The notes: generated from the letters alone by a model not told the origin. DNA of 64,000 bases from RYN-230 sp963770545 (GCA_963770545.1 CAVYQF010000036.1:150099-214098), one strand, 5' to 3'. Positions 33,017 to 41,847 are shown, numbered from the stretch's first letter. Numbers and translations are program-made.

Positions 33017-35686
33017 TCAGGTCCGCTGAGCGGCCTCGAGATTTTCCCGCACCGCCCGGGTGAGCGGGTGATCAGGGCCCAGGGCCTGCTCGCAATCCGC
33101 CAGGGTGCGCTCGAACACCGTGATCGCCTCCGACAGCCGCAGCGCGGCATGGTAGGCGGAAGCCAGGTTGGCCCGTGAGGTCAGCGTGGACTGGTGGGTC
33201 GGCCCGAGCACCCGCTCGCACACGGCCAGGGTCTGCTCGTAGAGCGGGAGCGCGTCCTTGAGCCGTCCGGCCGAATGGTAGGCGTTGGCCAGGTTGCCGC
33301 GGGCCGTCATGGTGTCCATGTCGTCGGTGCCCTGGGCCATCTCCCGGTCGGCCAGGGTCCGCTCATACATCGGGATGGCGTCCTTGATCCGGCCCGCCGC
33401 GAGATAGGCGTTGGCCAGGTTGCCGCGGGCGGTCATGGTCTCGGGGTGATAGCTGCCCAGTACCCGTTCCCGGTCCGCGACCACCCGTTCGTACTGCGGA
33501 AGCGCCTGCTTCATCCGCCCGGCGGTCCGGTAGGCGTAGGCCAGGTCGGCGCGGGCACCGATGCTACCCGGATGATCTGGACCCTGCGACTTCTCCCGGT
33601 CAACCAGGGTCCGCTCGTACATCGGCACGGCCTGCTTGAGCTGGCCCACCGTATGGTATGCCTGGGCCAGCCCGGCCCGCGCGGTCAGCGTGTCCGGATG
33701 GGTGGGGCCCAGTCCGCGCTCCAGGTCGGCCAGGGTCTGCTGGAACACCGGCAGGGCGTTCTCAGGCTGACCGGCGGCCAGGTAGGCGCCAGCCAGGTCG
33801 CCCCGGGCGGCCAGCGTGTCCGGGTGCCTCGCGCCCAGCACCCACTCCCGGTCCGCGACCACCCGCTCGTACATGGGGAGCGCCTCGGTGTGCCGCCCCG
33901 CGGCGGCGTACGCCCGGGCGAGATGACCGCAGGACATCAGCGTGTCGGGATGGTCGGTACCCAGGGCGCGCTGCCGTTCCGCGAGCGTGTGCTGGTGGAT
34001 GCCGATCGCTTCGTCCAGCCGGCCCGCGGCCTCGTAGGTCGAGGCCAGGCCGTCACGGCAGCGGAAGGTCTGGATGTGGTCCGCGCCGAGCACCCGGGTG
34101 CTGGTCTCCAGCATCTCCTGCCAGTAGGCCAGGCCTGGGCCGCTGATTTCGTCGCTGTCCAGGCTCCGGCCCGCCTGCGCCAGGACCGGATGGGTCTCCG
34201 GTGCCCAGAGCAGATCGCCGCTGCACTCGCGCAGGCTGATCGTGCAGTCCCGCAAGGCCTGGGCCAGCCGGGGCGGAACCGGATCCGCGGGCCAGGACTG
34301 CATCAGGGCGTCCGCGGCGCAGCGGACGGCATGCCCCAACTCCGGCGCCGGGATGATGCCTCTGGTCATGGCCTGGATCGCGGGATGCACCTGCACGGTC
34401 CGCGTGGTGCTAGCCGGGTTGATCGTGACCAGCCCAGCCCGGGCGAGGCTGTGCACCGCGTCACGGGCCTGCGCTGGCTCGGCCGGCATGGCCGGGTGAC
34501 CGGTCAGGTAACCGCAGGCGGCCGGGCTGGTGAAGACGACACCGGGGACACCAGCCGGGTCAAGCAGGGCGGCCAGCACCAGTGCGGGCCGGGCGAAATC
34601 GGCCGGTGGGATCTGATCGGCCAGGTCCATGGCCAGCGACCAGGTCACGCCCGTGTGGCCCAGCGCCGCGTAATCCAGGGCCGGGCCGGCCGAAGCCGGG
34701 CCGGCCGAAGCCGGGTCAGCCGAAGCCGGGCCGACCGAAGCTGGGCCAGGCGACGAGGACCCCGGCGACGAGGACCCCGGCCAGCCTGCGCCAGGCAGAT
34801 CCGGGCCGGGCAGGCCCGGGGCGCCCGGGCCGCCGGAGGGCGCGCCGCTGGCGCTCATCCGCCGTTTCCGGTCGTGGTACCAGCCCCGGTAGTCGCGGCA
34901 GCTGGCCCCGGTGCAGATCAGCGCGGCGGTGGCGTGGGCCAGTCCGAGCGGCTCGCAGTCCAGGTCGTGGGCCAGGTCAAGGGCCTCGGTCCGCTGGCCG
35001 GGATCGGTGGCGAGCCGCGCGCTCAGGTAGGCCAGGGCTTCCCGGACACTGAACGCGGGGACGGGCGCGATCCTCCGGTTCGGTGCAGCCAGGGTGTCGT
35101 CCCGCCGGGCTGTGACCACGACCCGGCCGTCGGTCCCGGCCGGCCAGAGGCCCTCGAGGTCGGCCGGGTCGGCCAGGTCATCGAGGACCACCAGCCACCG
35201 GCGCTCCGTCCTGGACAGCCAGGACAGGAAACGCTGTGCGCCCGTAAGCAGGTCATCGCCCGGATTGGCGGCGCCCAGCTCTGCGAGCGTCATCGCGTAG
35301 CCGGTCAGGATGGCGTTTCTGTTGCTGGCCTTCACCCAGGTCAGCAGGTCCACCGCGCGGCTATCCCAGAGCTGGTGCGCCAGCGCCGCCGCCAGCTGCG
35401 TCTTTCCCGTTCCGCCGGAGGCGGACAGGTAAGCAGAGCCGCCGGAGGCGGACAGGTAAGCAGAGCCGCCGGACGCGGCGAGGTGAGCCTGGCCGCCCAC
35501 GACGGAATCATCCAGTCCAGGGGCGGCCACGCCGGGAGCCGGGACAAGAACTAGCGTGTCGCCGGGATCGAGCTTGCCAATCCGGCCCAGCCCCGTCTCC
35601 GGACGGGTGCTGTGGCAATCAGCCAGGGGTGGCACCGGGCCGCATCGCAGCGGCCACTCCACTAGGCGGGCCGGCGCGATGGCCAT
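33017..35686 (-). CDS. NB-ARC/TPR protein (STAND-type NTPase with tetratricopeptide repeats)
   Basis: 889 residues from an ATG with AGGA upstream. Residues 91-96 are the P-loop GGTGKT (within SASGGTGKTQLAAALAHQ), WLVVLDDLADPADL is the Walker B region and GRVVVTARRDD the sensor. A helical middle part includes a Pro/Ala-rich repeat (PASAG units, residues about 310-340) from 15-bp DNA repeats near 34680-34750. From about residue 520 there are eight 42-residue TPRs of the kinesin-light-chain kind (LGPTHPDTLTARAGLAQAYH). Such proteins act as signal-dependent NTPase switches with TPR sensors; some serve in antiviral or developmental signalling. A nine-residue repeat (SAYLSASGG) directly precedes and builds part of the P-loop. 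Confidence 0.88.
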   Translation of the reverse strand: MAIAPARLVEWPLRCGPVPPLADCHSTRPETGLGRIGKLDPGDTLVLVPAPGVAAPGLDDSVVGGQAHLAASGGSAYLSASGGSAYLSASGGTGKTQLAAALAHQLWDSRAVDLLTWVKASNRNAILTGYAMTLAELGAANPGDDLLTGAQRFLSWLSRTERRWLVVLDDLADPADLEGLWPAGTDGRVVVTARRDDTLAAPNRRIAPVPAFSVREALAYLSARLATDPGQRTEALDLAHDLDCEPLGLAHATAALICTGASCRDYRGWYHDRKRRMSASGAPSGGPGAPGLPGPDLPGAGWPGSSSPGSSSPGPASVGPASADPASAGPASAGPALDYAALGHTGVTWSLAMDLADQIPPADFARPALVLAALLDPAGVPGVVFTSPAACGYLTGHPAMPAEPAQARDAVHSLARAGLVTINPASTTRTVQVHPAIQAMTRGIIPAPELGHAVRCAADALMQSWPADPVPPRLAQALRDCTISLRECSGDLLWAPETHPVLAQAGRSLDSDEISGPGLAYWQEMLETSTRVLGADHIQTFRCRDGLASTYEAAGRLDEAIGIHQHTLAERQRALGTDHPDTLMSCGHLARAYAAAGRHTEALPMYERVVADREWVLGARHPDTLAARGDLAGAYLAAGQPENALPVFQQTLADLERGLGPTHPDTLTARAGLAQAYHTVGQLKQAVPMYERTLVDREKSQGPDHPGSIGARADLAYAYRTAGRMKQALPQYERVVADRERVLGSYHPETMTARGNLANAYLAAGRIKDAIPMYERTLADREMAQGTDDMDTMTARGNLANAYHSAGRLKDALPLYEQTLAVCERVLGPTHQSTLTSRANLASAYHAALRLSEAITVFERTLADCEQALGPDHPLTRAVRENLEAAQRT
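35412..35472. repeat. 27-bp tandem repeat encoding the P-loop approach of the STAND gene
   Basis: Units starting CCGCCGGAGGCGGACAGGTA lie at 35412 and 35439, with a diverging third at 35466. On the minus strand they encode SAYLSASGG twice and then continue into SASGGTGKT. The repeat boundary is inside the nucleotide-binding loop itself. Confidence 0.9.
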
Positions 35687-35899
35687 GCGGGTCCTGGCGA
35701 CCTCGTTGCAGTTGCGTGGCTATTCACCGTCTGCTCCCACCCACATCCGGACATCTCTAGCGATCCGTTGCAGTCGATCGAAACAGTTGCACAAGACAGC
35801 CTATGACGGCGCGGCCCAGAATGAGCAGCGTTCTGTAGGCAACAGGGAACGCATCGCGGCCGGCGGTGCGTGACCAAAAAGAGGCTGCCGCCGGTCTGG
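35687..35899. promoter_or_regulatory. AT-richer intergenic region, likely promoter of the NB-ARC/TPR gene
   Basis: A 213-base gap upstream of the TPR gene start, less GC-rich than its neighbours, with no convincing gene on either strand. The motif CGTTGCAGT-like and CAGTTGCA segments recur (about 35706-35715 and 35767-35790). It also lies downstream of the MTHFR gene, so it must contain that operon's end. Confidence 0.35.
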
Positions 35900-36766
35900 T
35901 CAGATCGCCAGGCGTCCGCGGTCCGGGCCCCCCAGCCGCTGCAGCAGGGCGGCCCGCCATTCTTCGGTCTGCCTGACCTGGTTAAAGGTGAACAAGTGCA
36001 GGCCAGCCACGGCGGCGCCGGGGGCGGTCAGGGCCGCCCCGGTCCGGTCCAGCAGTCGCTCCGGGCTGTAGCCGCCGGGCAGGCCCAGACGCAGAAACAA
36101 GTCCGTATGTCCCGCCAGGAAGCGTGTGGATTCGGCCACACCCACCCGCGCCGCCATGCGCAGCAGTCTCGCCCGGTCCACCGGCCCCGCCAGTCCCACA
36201 TAGAGCGGCAGCGTGACACCCCGCGCCCGGATCCGGGCCACCCATTTGCGCAGCACGGCCGGATCGAAGCAGAGGTTGCTGACGATGTAGGAGGAGTGAT
36301 GCCGCTTATCCCACATGGCCTGCACGGTGATGTCGTCGTCGATCCGAGGGTGGCTCTCCGGGTAGCCGGTGATCCCGACCCGGGCGAACGGGCGTCCCAT
36401 CTCGGTGAGCCGGGTGAGCAGGGGCAGTGCGCTGTCGAACCGGCCGGCCGGGGGATCAGCGTCGCCCGCGGGCACGAACACGTCATCCACCCCGCAGGCG
36501 AGCAGCCGGGTCACGATGGCGGCCAGGTGAGCGTCGTCCACGACCAGCCGGGCGGACAGGTGCGGCACCACCCGGTACCCCCGGGCCGCCAGGCGCTCGG
36601 TCAGGTCCAGTGTGGCATCCAGCCCCCGGGCCGGTGAGGCGGTCACCGTCACCGTCATGCCAGGCGGGACCCAGTCCGCGACGGCCTGCTCAACCGACCC
36701 GGAGGGGAAGACCTCGTAGCGCGGCTGCGCCAGCAGCGCCGCCACGCTGGTCAGCCCGCCACGCAC
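35900..36766 (-). CDS. Methylenetetrahydrofolate reductase (MetF-like)
   Basis: 288 residues from the GTG at 36766, after GGGGTGGGG; the frame is open to 36853 but that would overlap the upstream gene by over 100 bases with no homology. MetF barrel features: YEVFPSGSVEQAVADWVPPG, VTVTASPARGLDATLDLTER, RVVPHLSARLVVDDAHLAAI, VDDVFVPAGDADPP, RVGITGYPESHPRID and SSYIVSNLCFDPAVLRKWVA. It interconverts methylene-THF and methyl-THF with FAD. As last gene of the corrinoid operon it most likely runs in the oxidative direction, feeding methyl groups from the methyltransferase into the C1 pool. It starts 16 bases inside the DUF1638 gene. Confidence 0.87.
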   Translation of the reverse strand: MRGGLTSVAALLAQPRYEVFPSGSVEQAVADWVPPGMTVTVTASPARGLDATLDLTERLAARGYRVVPHLSARLVVDDAHLAAIVTRLLACGVDDVFVPAGDADPPAGRFDSALPLLTRLTEMGRPFARVGITGYPESHPRIDDDITVQAMWDKRHHSSYIVSNLCFDPAVLRKWVARIRARGVTLPLYVGLAGPVDRARLLRMAARVGVAESTRFLAGHTDLFLRLGLPGGYSPERLLDRTGAALTAPGAAVAGLHLFTFNQVRQTEEWRAALLQRLGGPDRGRLAI

Positions 36767-37449
36767 CGCCCCACCCCAGGTCGCGGCCTGCAGGTAGCCC
36801 CCTGTCCGGGGTCGTGGTCGATTTCCGCTGTGATGGCAGCGGTTTGCGCGCACGGACTGGGAGTCTCCGGGGCTAGGCCAGCCAGGAGGAGTTCGAGTTC
36901 GCGTTCCAGGCGGGCCGTTCCGGTGTCGATCACGGTCAGGGGGAGGCCGAACCGGTCAGCAACGGCCTGCGCGCCGGCCTCCAGGGCCGGGTCGCGGGAC
37001 TGGGCCAGCCACACCACCCGGCGGTAGTGGCCGAAGTAGTCCGGCCACAGCTCCGGGTAGCGGTCCAGGCCGAGCCCGGCGAGCACGGTCCGGGCGAAGC
37101 TGCGGACCAGGAAATCGGTCAGCACGTACGTGCCGGGTTCGGCCTCGAACAGCGCCGCCACCCGGTCCGGCCCAGCCAGCAGGTCATAGCAGTGCAATCC
37201 GGGCAGCCGCCGCAGGCCCAGCCGGGCCGACAGTTCATCCAGTGCGCCGTAGGTGCCACAGTCCGCGTAGCCGATCGCCACCGGGAGGCCGCGGGCCTGC
37301 GCCGCCGCGGCCAGCCGCTCGACTTCCGGGGCGATCGCCGCGGGCCGGTTGTGCAGCAGCGCCGGCAGGCAATGCAGCTCTACCGGCCAGCCCCGGCGGG
37401 CGGCGATCTCCCGGATGGGGCCGCCGAGCGCCCCGCAGGCGATGACCAC
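36751..37449 (-). CDS. DUF1638 domain-containing protein
   Basis: 232 residues from the GTG at 37449, 11 bases after the activase stop; longer frames upstream run into that gene. The DUF1638 pattern is evident: VVIACGALGGPIREIAARRG, ELHCLPALLHNRPAAIAPEV, VAIGYADCGTYGALDELSA and LRRLPGLHCYDLLAGPDRVA, with several conserved Cys and His residues that could bind a metal or cofactor. The function is unknown. The family is repeatedly found beside methylamine/betaine-type corrinoid methyltransferase genes in bacteria and methanogens, and its place here, between activase and MTHFR, suggests a helper role in methyl transfer or corrinoid handling. Confidence 0.85.
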   Translation of the reverse strand: MVIACGALGGPIREIAARRGWPVELHCLPALLHNRPAAIAPEVERLAAAAQARGLPVAIGYADCGTYGALDELSARLGLRRLPGLHCYDLLAGPDRVAALFEAEPGTYVLTDFLVRSFARTVLAGLGLDRYPELWPDYFGHYRRVVWLAQSRDPALEAGAQAVADRFGLPLTVIDTGTARLERELELLLAGLAPETPSPCAQTAAITAEIDHDPGQGATCRPRPGVGRCVAG

Positions 37450-37459
37450 CGCTGCGGGG

Positions 37460-39337
37460 TCAGCCGGGGAAGGCCAGCTGATCGACGAAGCGGTCGTTGA
37501 AGTCGGTCCGGTCGGACAGCTCGACATATCTCACCTCCTCCAGCAGGGCCAGCCCGCCCGCCCGCTCACGCACGCTCAGCAGTGCCATCTTGGCTCCCTC
37601 ACCGGCCACGTTGCCGGCGCTGATCACCCGGAGCACCGGGATATCAGGGACCAGCCCCAGCCGGATGGCGTTAGAAGGAGAGAGGTAACTGCCGAACGAG
37701 CCGGCCAGCAGCACCTGCTGGATGTCGCCCGGCTCCAGCCCGGCCTCCTCCAGCAGGATCCGCCACCCGGTGGCGATGGCCGCCTTGGCGAACTGCAGCT
37801 CGCGGACGTCCCGCTGCGACAGGTACACCGACCGGGACACGTTGCCAGGCTCACCCAGCCAGTGCAACACGAAGACCCGCTCCGCGCCGAGCTGGGTCAG
37901 CCGGTCCGCGAGGCCCGGGGTCAGCTCCGCGGCTCGCTCCTCGCTGACCAGCCGCCCGGAGGAGTCCAGCAGCCCGAGCCGGACCAGCCCGGTGACCGCG
38001 TCCACCAGGCCCGAGCCGCACAGGCCAGCCGGCTCAGCGTCCCCGATGACCTTGAGCTCCAACCCGGACGGGGTCATCGTGACCACCTCGATGGCCCCGT
38101 CCGCGGCGCGCATCCCGCACCGGATCGCGGCCCCCTCGAAGGCCGGCCCGGCGGGCGCGGCGGTGGCCAGCAGCCAGTCCCGGTTACCCAGCACGATTTC
38201 GCAGTTCGTGCCGATGTCGATGAACAGCCGGGTCCGGGCGTCCCGGTCCATCCCGGAGGCGAGCAGCCCGGCGGTAATGTCGCCCCCCACGTACGCGCCG
38301 AACGGGGGGAAAATCACCGCCCGGGCCCGGGGATGGGCGGGAAGGCCCAGGTCCGCGGCGAGCACCTCGGGCAGCAGCCGGGTGGCCAGGATGAACGGGG
38401 CCACGCCCAGCGGTTCCGGGTCGATGCCGAGCACGATGTGCGTCATGGTCGCGTTGCCGGCCAGCGCGACCTCGTAGACCTCGGCCGGGTCGATCCCGCC
38501 CGCGGCGCAGACCTCGGCGGCCAGTTCGGTCAGGGTCTGCTGGGCCAGGGCAGTCAGCCGGGCCAGCGTGTCCGGGTCCATCATGGTGGCGCTGATCCGG
38601 GTGATCACGTCGGCGCCGAAGGGCTGCTGCTGGTTCAGCGCCGAGGCCACCGCGACCGGGGTGCCGGTGGACAGGTCAAGCAGGGTGGCCACCACCGTCG
38701 TGGTACCAAGGTCGAACGCGATGCCAAACAGCCGCGCCGAGGTGTCCCCGGGCTGCACGTCGATCAGTACCTCATCGACGATCACCGCGGTGACCTTGAA
38801 GTCCGCGGCGCGCAGCGCCCGCCCTGCCACCCGCACGGCGTGCAGGTCCGGCCGCAGTTCCAGGTCGTCCACGCCATCCAGGATCCGCTCGATGTCGCTG
38901 CGCTGGTCGGCTAGGGACGGCTCGTCCAGTTCCAGGAAGCGCTTCTGCACTGCGGGCCGCAGGATGACCTGGCGGCCGACTCCGACGGTGGCCGCCTTGG
39001 GCCGGGTGGCCAGCGGAGGGACATCGATCCGCGCGTCGCCGTCGGCCAGCACCCGGCAGGCCAGCCGCCAGCCGTCGCGCAGTTCGTCGGGGGAGAACGC
39101 GCGGATGTCCAGCGCCGACGGCGCCGCCGCCCCGTCCAGCATCCGCACTTTGCATTTCTTGCAGGTGCCGTGGCCGCCGCAGGTGGAGTCGATAGCGATG
39201 CCGTTCCAGCTCGCGGCGTCGAACACGCTCACCCCGGCAGGCACCCGCACCTGGCGGCCGCTGGGCTCGAACCGCAGGTCAACGCGGACCGGCCCCTCAG
39301 CGGAAACGTCGGCGTCCCGGTGTTGCGCCGTGGTCAC
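37460..39337 (-). CDS. Corrinoid reductive activase (RamA/RACo-like, 2Fe-2S plus ASKHA domain, DUF4445)
   Basis: 625 residues from the GTG at 39337, which overlaps the methyltransferase stop (GTGA). Residues 53, 59 and 62 (STCGGHGTCKKCKVRM) and the Cys in WRLACRV form a plant-type 2Fe-2S site. After a linker, the actin-like ATPase part has FGIAFDLGTTTVVATLLDL, NQQQPFGADVITRI, ALAGNATMTHIVLGI, LFIDIGTNCEIVLG, AGLCGSGLVDAV and VLLAGSFGSYLSPSNAIRLG. Such proteins use ATP to reduce inactive Co(II) corrinoid to Co(I). It sits between DUF1638 and MtgA-like genes and should serve the corrinoid protein at 40271. Confidence 0.93.
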   Translation of the reverse strand: MTTAQHRDADVSAEGPVRVDLRFEPSGRQVRVPAGVSVFDAASWNGIAIDSTCGGHGTCKKCKVRMLDGAAAPSALDIRAFSPDELRDGWRLACRVLADGDARIDVPPLATRPKAATVGVGRQVILRPAVQKRFLELDEPSLADQRSDIERILDGVDDLELRPDLHAVRVAGRALRAADFKVTAVIVDEVLIDVQPGDTSARLFGIAFDLGTTTVVATLLDLSTGTPVAVASALNQQQPFGADVITRISATMMDPDTLARLTALAQQTLTELAAEVCAAGGIDPAEVYEVALAGNATMTHIVLGIDPEPLGVAPFILATRLLPEVLAADLGLPAHPRARAVIFPPFGAYVGGDITAGLLASGMDRDARTRLFIDIGTNCEIVLGNRDWLLATAAPAGPAFEGAAIRCGMRAADGAIEVVTMTPSGLELKVIGDAEPAGLCGSGLVDAVTGLVRLGLLDSSGRLVSEERAAELTPGLADRLTQLGAERVFVLHWLGEPGNVSRSVYLSQRDVRELQFAKAAIATGWRILLEEAGLEPGDIQQVLLAGSFGSYLSPSNAIRLGLVPDIPVLRVISAGNVAGEGAKMALLSVRERAGGLALLEEVRYVELSDRTDFNDRFVDQLAFPG

Positions 39338-40221
39338 GTCGCAGCCTGCTGGGCCTGGGCCTGCTGGGCCTGGGCCTGCTGGGCCCGGTGCGCGGCGATC
39401 CACGACGCACCCCACGGGTCCCGGTCCAGCAGCAGGTCGGCAGCTTGCACGGCGCGGACGATCTGCGGGGCGCGGGCGTCCAGGATCGCGCTGGTCAGCC
39501 CGCTGGTCATGGCCATGGGCAGGAAGGCCGCACCGATCGTGTGCCGGTCCGGCATGCCGAACGAGACGTTGGACGCGCCGAGGGTCGTGTTCACCCCGAA
39601 CTCCTCGCGCAGCAGCGAGATGGTCTCCATGGTCTTGACGACCAGTGAGGTGTCGGCGCCGACCGGCATGGCCAGCGGGTCGATCATGATGTCCTCGGCC
39701 GGGATGCCGAACCGGCCGGTCGCCACGTCGATGATCTTGCGGGCCAGGTCCAGGCGCTTGCGCGGGTCCTCGGGAATCTCCTCCTCGTCGTTGGGGAGCG
39801 CGATAACCGCCGCGCCGTACTTCTTGACCAGTGGCAGGATGGCCTCCAGCCGCTCGTCCTCAGCGGTCACCGAGTTCACCAGCGCCTTGCCCTGGTAAGC
39901 GGCCAGGCCCGCGTCGAGCACCTCGATGATCGAGGAGTCGATGCACAGCGGCAGGTCGGTGAGCCCCTGGATGAGCTTCACCGCCGCCACCATCAGCTCG
40001 GCCTCGTCGGCCAGCGGCGCGCCCATGTTCACGTCGAGGACCATGGCCCCGCCGGCCACCTGCTGGGCCACGTCGATCTCGATCCGGGACAGGTCACCGC
40101 GGCGAAGCTGTTCTTGGAAGATCTTGCGGCCGGTCGGGTTGATCCGCTCGCCGATGATGCAGAAGGGCTGCTGCGGGCCGATCACGACCTCACGCGACGC
40201 GGACCGGAGGACGGTTTCCAT
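39334..40221 (-). CDS. Methyltetrahydrofolate:corrinoid methyltransferase (MtgA/AcsE-like, pterin-binding)
   Basis: 295 residues. The pterin-binding TIM barrel is clear: CIIGERINPTGRKIFQEQL, AGGAMVLDVNMGAPLADEAE, LPLCIDSSIIEVLDAGLAAY, GKALVNSVTAEDERLEAILP, AAVIALPNDEEEIPEDP, DIMIDPLAMPVGADTS and NTTLGASNVSFGMPDRHTI. These residues match MtgA and CFeSP methyltransferases rather than dihydropteroate synthase. It would move the methyl group from the corrinoid protein to THF. The C-terminus is a QAQQA repeat made by 15-bp units at about 39346-39385. It lies 49 bases after the corrinoid gene, a gap holding two copies of a 17-bp repeat. Confidence 0.92.
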   Translation of the reverse strand: METVLRSASREVVIGPQQPFCIIGERINPTGRKIFQEQLRRGDLSRIEIDVAQQVAGGAMVLDVNMGAPLADEAELMVAAVKLIQGLTDLPLCIDSSIIEVLDAGLAAYQGKALVNSVTAEDERLEAILPLVKKYGAAVIALPNDEEEIPEDPRKRLDLARKIIDVATGRFGIPAEDIMIDPLAMPVGADTSLVVKTMETISLLREEFGVNTTLGASNVSFGMPDRHTIGAAFLPMAMTSGLTSAILDARAPQIVRAVQAADLLLDRDPWGASWIAAHRAQQAQAQQAQAQQAAT

Positions 40222-40258
40222 GGGTGTGCTCCCTAAGCCGGTGTGCTCCCTAAGCCGG
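40222..40258. repeat. 17-bp direct repeat, two copies, before the MtgA-like gene
   Basis: TGTGCTCCCTAAGCCGG-type units occur twice in succession on the plus strand, with a diverged third at about 40261-40280. They occupy the spacer upstream of the methyltransferase start codon. The length is not a multiple of three. Confidence 0.7.
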
Positions 40259-40270
40259 TGTCATCGCGCG

Positions 40271-40936
40271 CTAGGCCGGTGTCATTGCGCGGCGCTGCTG
40301 CAGCAGTTCCTTGGCCCGGACCACCGCGGCCGACGCGTCGGCCGCGTAGCCGTCCGCGCCCACCACGTCCGCGTACTCCTGGGTGACCGGCGCGCCGCCC
40401 ACCATCACGATGACCTGATCGCGCAGCCCCGCCTTCTGCAGCGCGTTGATGTTCGCCTTGAACATCGGCATGGTCGTGGTCAGGAACGCGGAGAAGCCCA
40501 CGATGTCCGGCTTGTGCTCCTGGATGGCGGCGATGAACTTCTCCGGCGCGACCTGGACGCCCAGGTCGATGACCTGGAACCCGGCCCCCTCGAACATGAT
40601 GTTGACCAGGTTCTTGCCGATGTCGTGCACGTCGCCCTTGACCGTGCCCATCACGATGGTGCCGATCGACTGGGCGCCGGTCTCGGCCAGCAGCGGGCGC
40701 AGGATCTCCAGCGCCCCGGCCATGGCCTTGCCTGCGATCAGCATCTCCGGGACGAAGAAGTCGCCCCGCTCGAACCGGGCGCCCACCTCCTCCAGCGAGG
40801 GGATCAGTGCCTCGTAGAGCAGGGTTTCCGGGCCCAGGCCCATCTCCAGGCCGGCGTTGGTCAGGCTGAGCACCTCGGGCGCGTTGCCTACCAGGGTGAA
40901 GTCATAAAGCTGGCGGAGCAGCTCCTCCTGCGTCAC
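40271..40936 (-). CDS. Corrinoid (B12-binding) protein, MtbC/MttC-type
   Basis: 221 residues from a GTG with GAGAGAAGG upstream. An N-terminal helical cap domain (residues 1-85: LLRQLYDFTLVGNAPEV, RFERGDFFVPEMLIAGKAM) precedes the Rossmann-like B12 domain with GTVKGDVHDIGKNLVNIMF, where His104 is the lower cobalt ligand, then DIVGFSAFLTTTMPMFKANI and VMVGGAPVTQEYADVVGADG. It carries the methyl group between the MttB-type enzyme and the MtgA-like enzyme. It is 14 bases after the IclR gene in the same operon. Confidence 0.95.
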   Translation of the reverse strand: MTQEELLRQLYDFTLVGNAPEVLSLTNAGLEMGLGPETLLYEALIPSLEEVGARFERGDFFVPEMLIAGKAMAGALEILRPLLAETGAQSIGTIVMGTVKGDVHDIGKNLVNIMFEGAGFQVIDLGVQVAPEKFIAAIQEHKPDIVGFSAFLTTTMPMFKANINALQKAGLRDQVIVMVGGAPVTQEYADVVGADGYAADASAAVVRAKELLQQRRAMTPA

Positions 40937-40950
40937 GAGGCACCTTCTCT

Positions 40951-41793
40951 CTAGCGCGGGGCGGGGGTTTGCGGCCCGGGGGCTTCGGGCCCGGGCTCAG
41001 GTTCGGGCCCGGGCTCAGGCCCGGGCTCAAGTTCGGGGCCGGGCTCCGGGGCGTGGCCGAGAACCGCGGACAGGGCGAGGGCCTGGGTCACGCACTGCCC
41101 CGCCACGCCGGGGATCCTCGGGGGCCCGAGACGGCTGGCCGGCGCGGACACCGACAGGGCGCCCACGACCACCGCACCGTCCCGGTAGACGGGGGCGGCC
41201 ACCGCGACCAGTCCCGGCTCGAGCTCCTCGTCGGTGACCGCGTAGCCGAGCTGGCGGACCTGGCGCAGGTTCTCCTCCAGTGCGGCGCGGCTGGTCAGGG
41301 TCCGCGAGGTGCGGGCCTCCAGCCGGCCGGGCGGCAGCTGCGCCGCGCCGTAGGCCAGCAGCACCTTGCCCAGCGCGGCGCAATGCAGCGGGACCGGGCG
41401 GCCGACCCAGTTGGTCCCGCCGATCAGGTATTTGCTGTCTACCTGGGCGACCTGCTCGACCAGGCCGTCGCGGGCCACGCCCAGGTTCACGGTCTCTCCG
41501 GTCTGCGCGCCGAGCCGGTCCAGGAACGGCCGGGCCACCTCGATGAGGCCGGCCTCGGCGCCGCCCCGCCAGGCGTACCGGACGAACACGTCACCCGGGC
41601 GGAACCGGCCGTCGTCGTCGCGGCGCACCAGGCCGCCGCGCTCCAGCGCGACCAGCAGCCGCGACGTGGTGCTCTTGGCCAGCCCGGTGGCCGCGGCCAG
41701 CTCGGTGAACGTGACCGAGTCGGGGGCGTGCACGACCTCGGTGACCAGCCGGACGGCCCGGTCCACCGCCTGCGTGCCGGTGGGAGTGGCCAC
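40951..41793 (-). CDS. IclR family transcriptional regulator of the corrinoid methyltransferase operon
   Basis: 280 residues from the GTG at 41793, with GGGGAGG six bases upstream; a longer frame to 41931 would cross the operator and promoter. DNA-binding part: QAVDRAVRLVTEVVHAPDS and ELAAATGLAKSTTSRLLVAL. Effector domain: GETVNLGVARDGLVEQVAQV, PVPLHCAALGKVLLAYG, GYAVTDEELEPGLVAVAAPV and GALSVSAPASRL. The last 35 residues are a PEPGPE-type repeat. It heads the minus-strand operon and is divergent from mttB, so it likely controls both through the palindrome at 41848-41868. Confidence 0.92.
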   Translation of the reverse strand: MATPTGTQAVDRAVRLVTEVVHAPDSVTFTELAAATGLAKSTTSRLLVALERGGLVRRDDDGRFRPGDVFVRYAWRGGAEAGLIEVARPFLDRLGAQTGETVNLGVARDGLVEQVAQVDSKYLIGGTNWVGRPVPLHCAALGKVLLAYGAAQLPPGRLEARTSRTLTSRAALEENLRQVRQLGYAVTDEELEPGLVAVAAPVYRDGAVVVGALSVSAPASRLGPPRIPGVAGQCVTQALALSAVLGHAPEPGPELEPGPEPGPEPEPGPEAPGPQTPAPR

Positions 41794-41847
41794 TGCTGCC
41801 TCCCCGTGCCCGGCGGTTGCCTGCTGCCCATCAGATCCACGATCCCT

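Noticed and set aside
33017..35686. Member of an FxSxx-COOH peptide (RiPP) system because of its NB-ARC/TPR layout
   Set aside because: No radical SAM gene or short precursor ending in FxSxx was found next to it.
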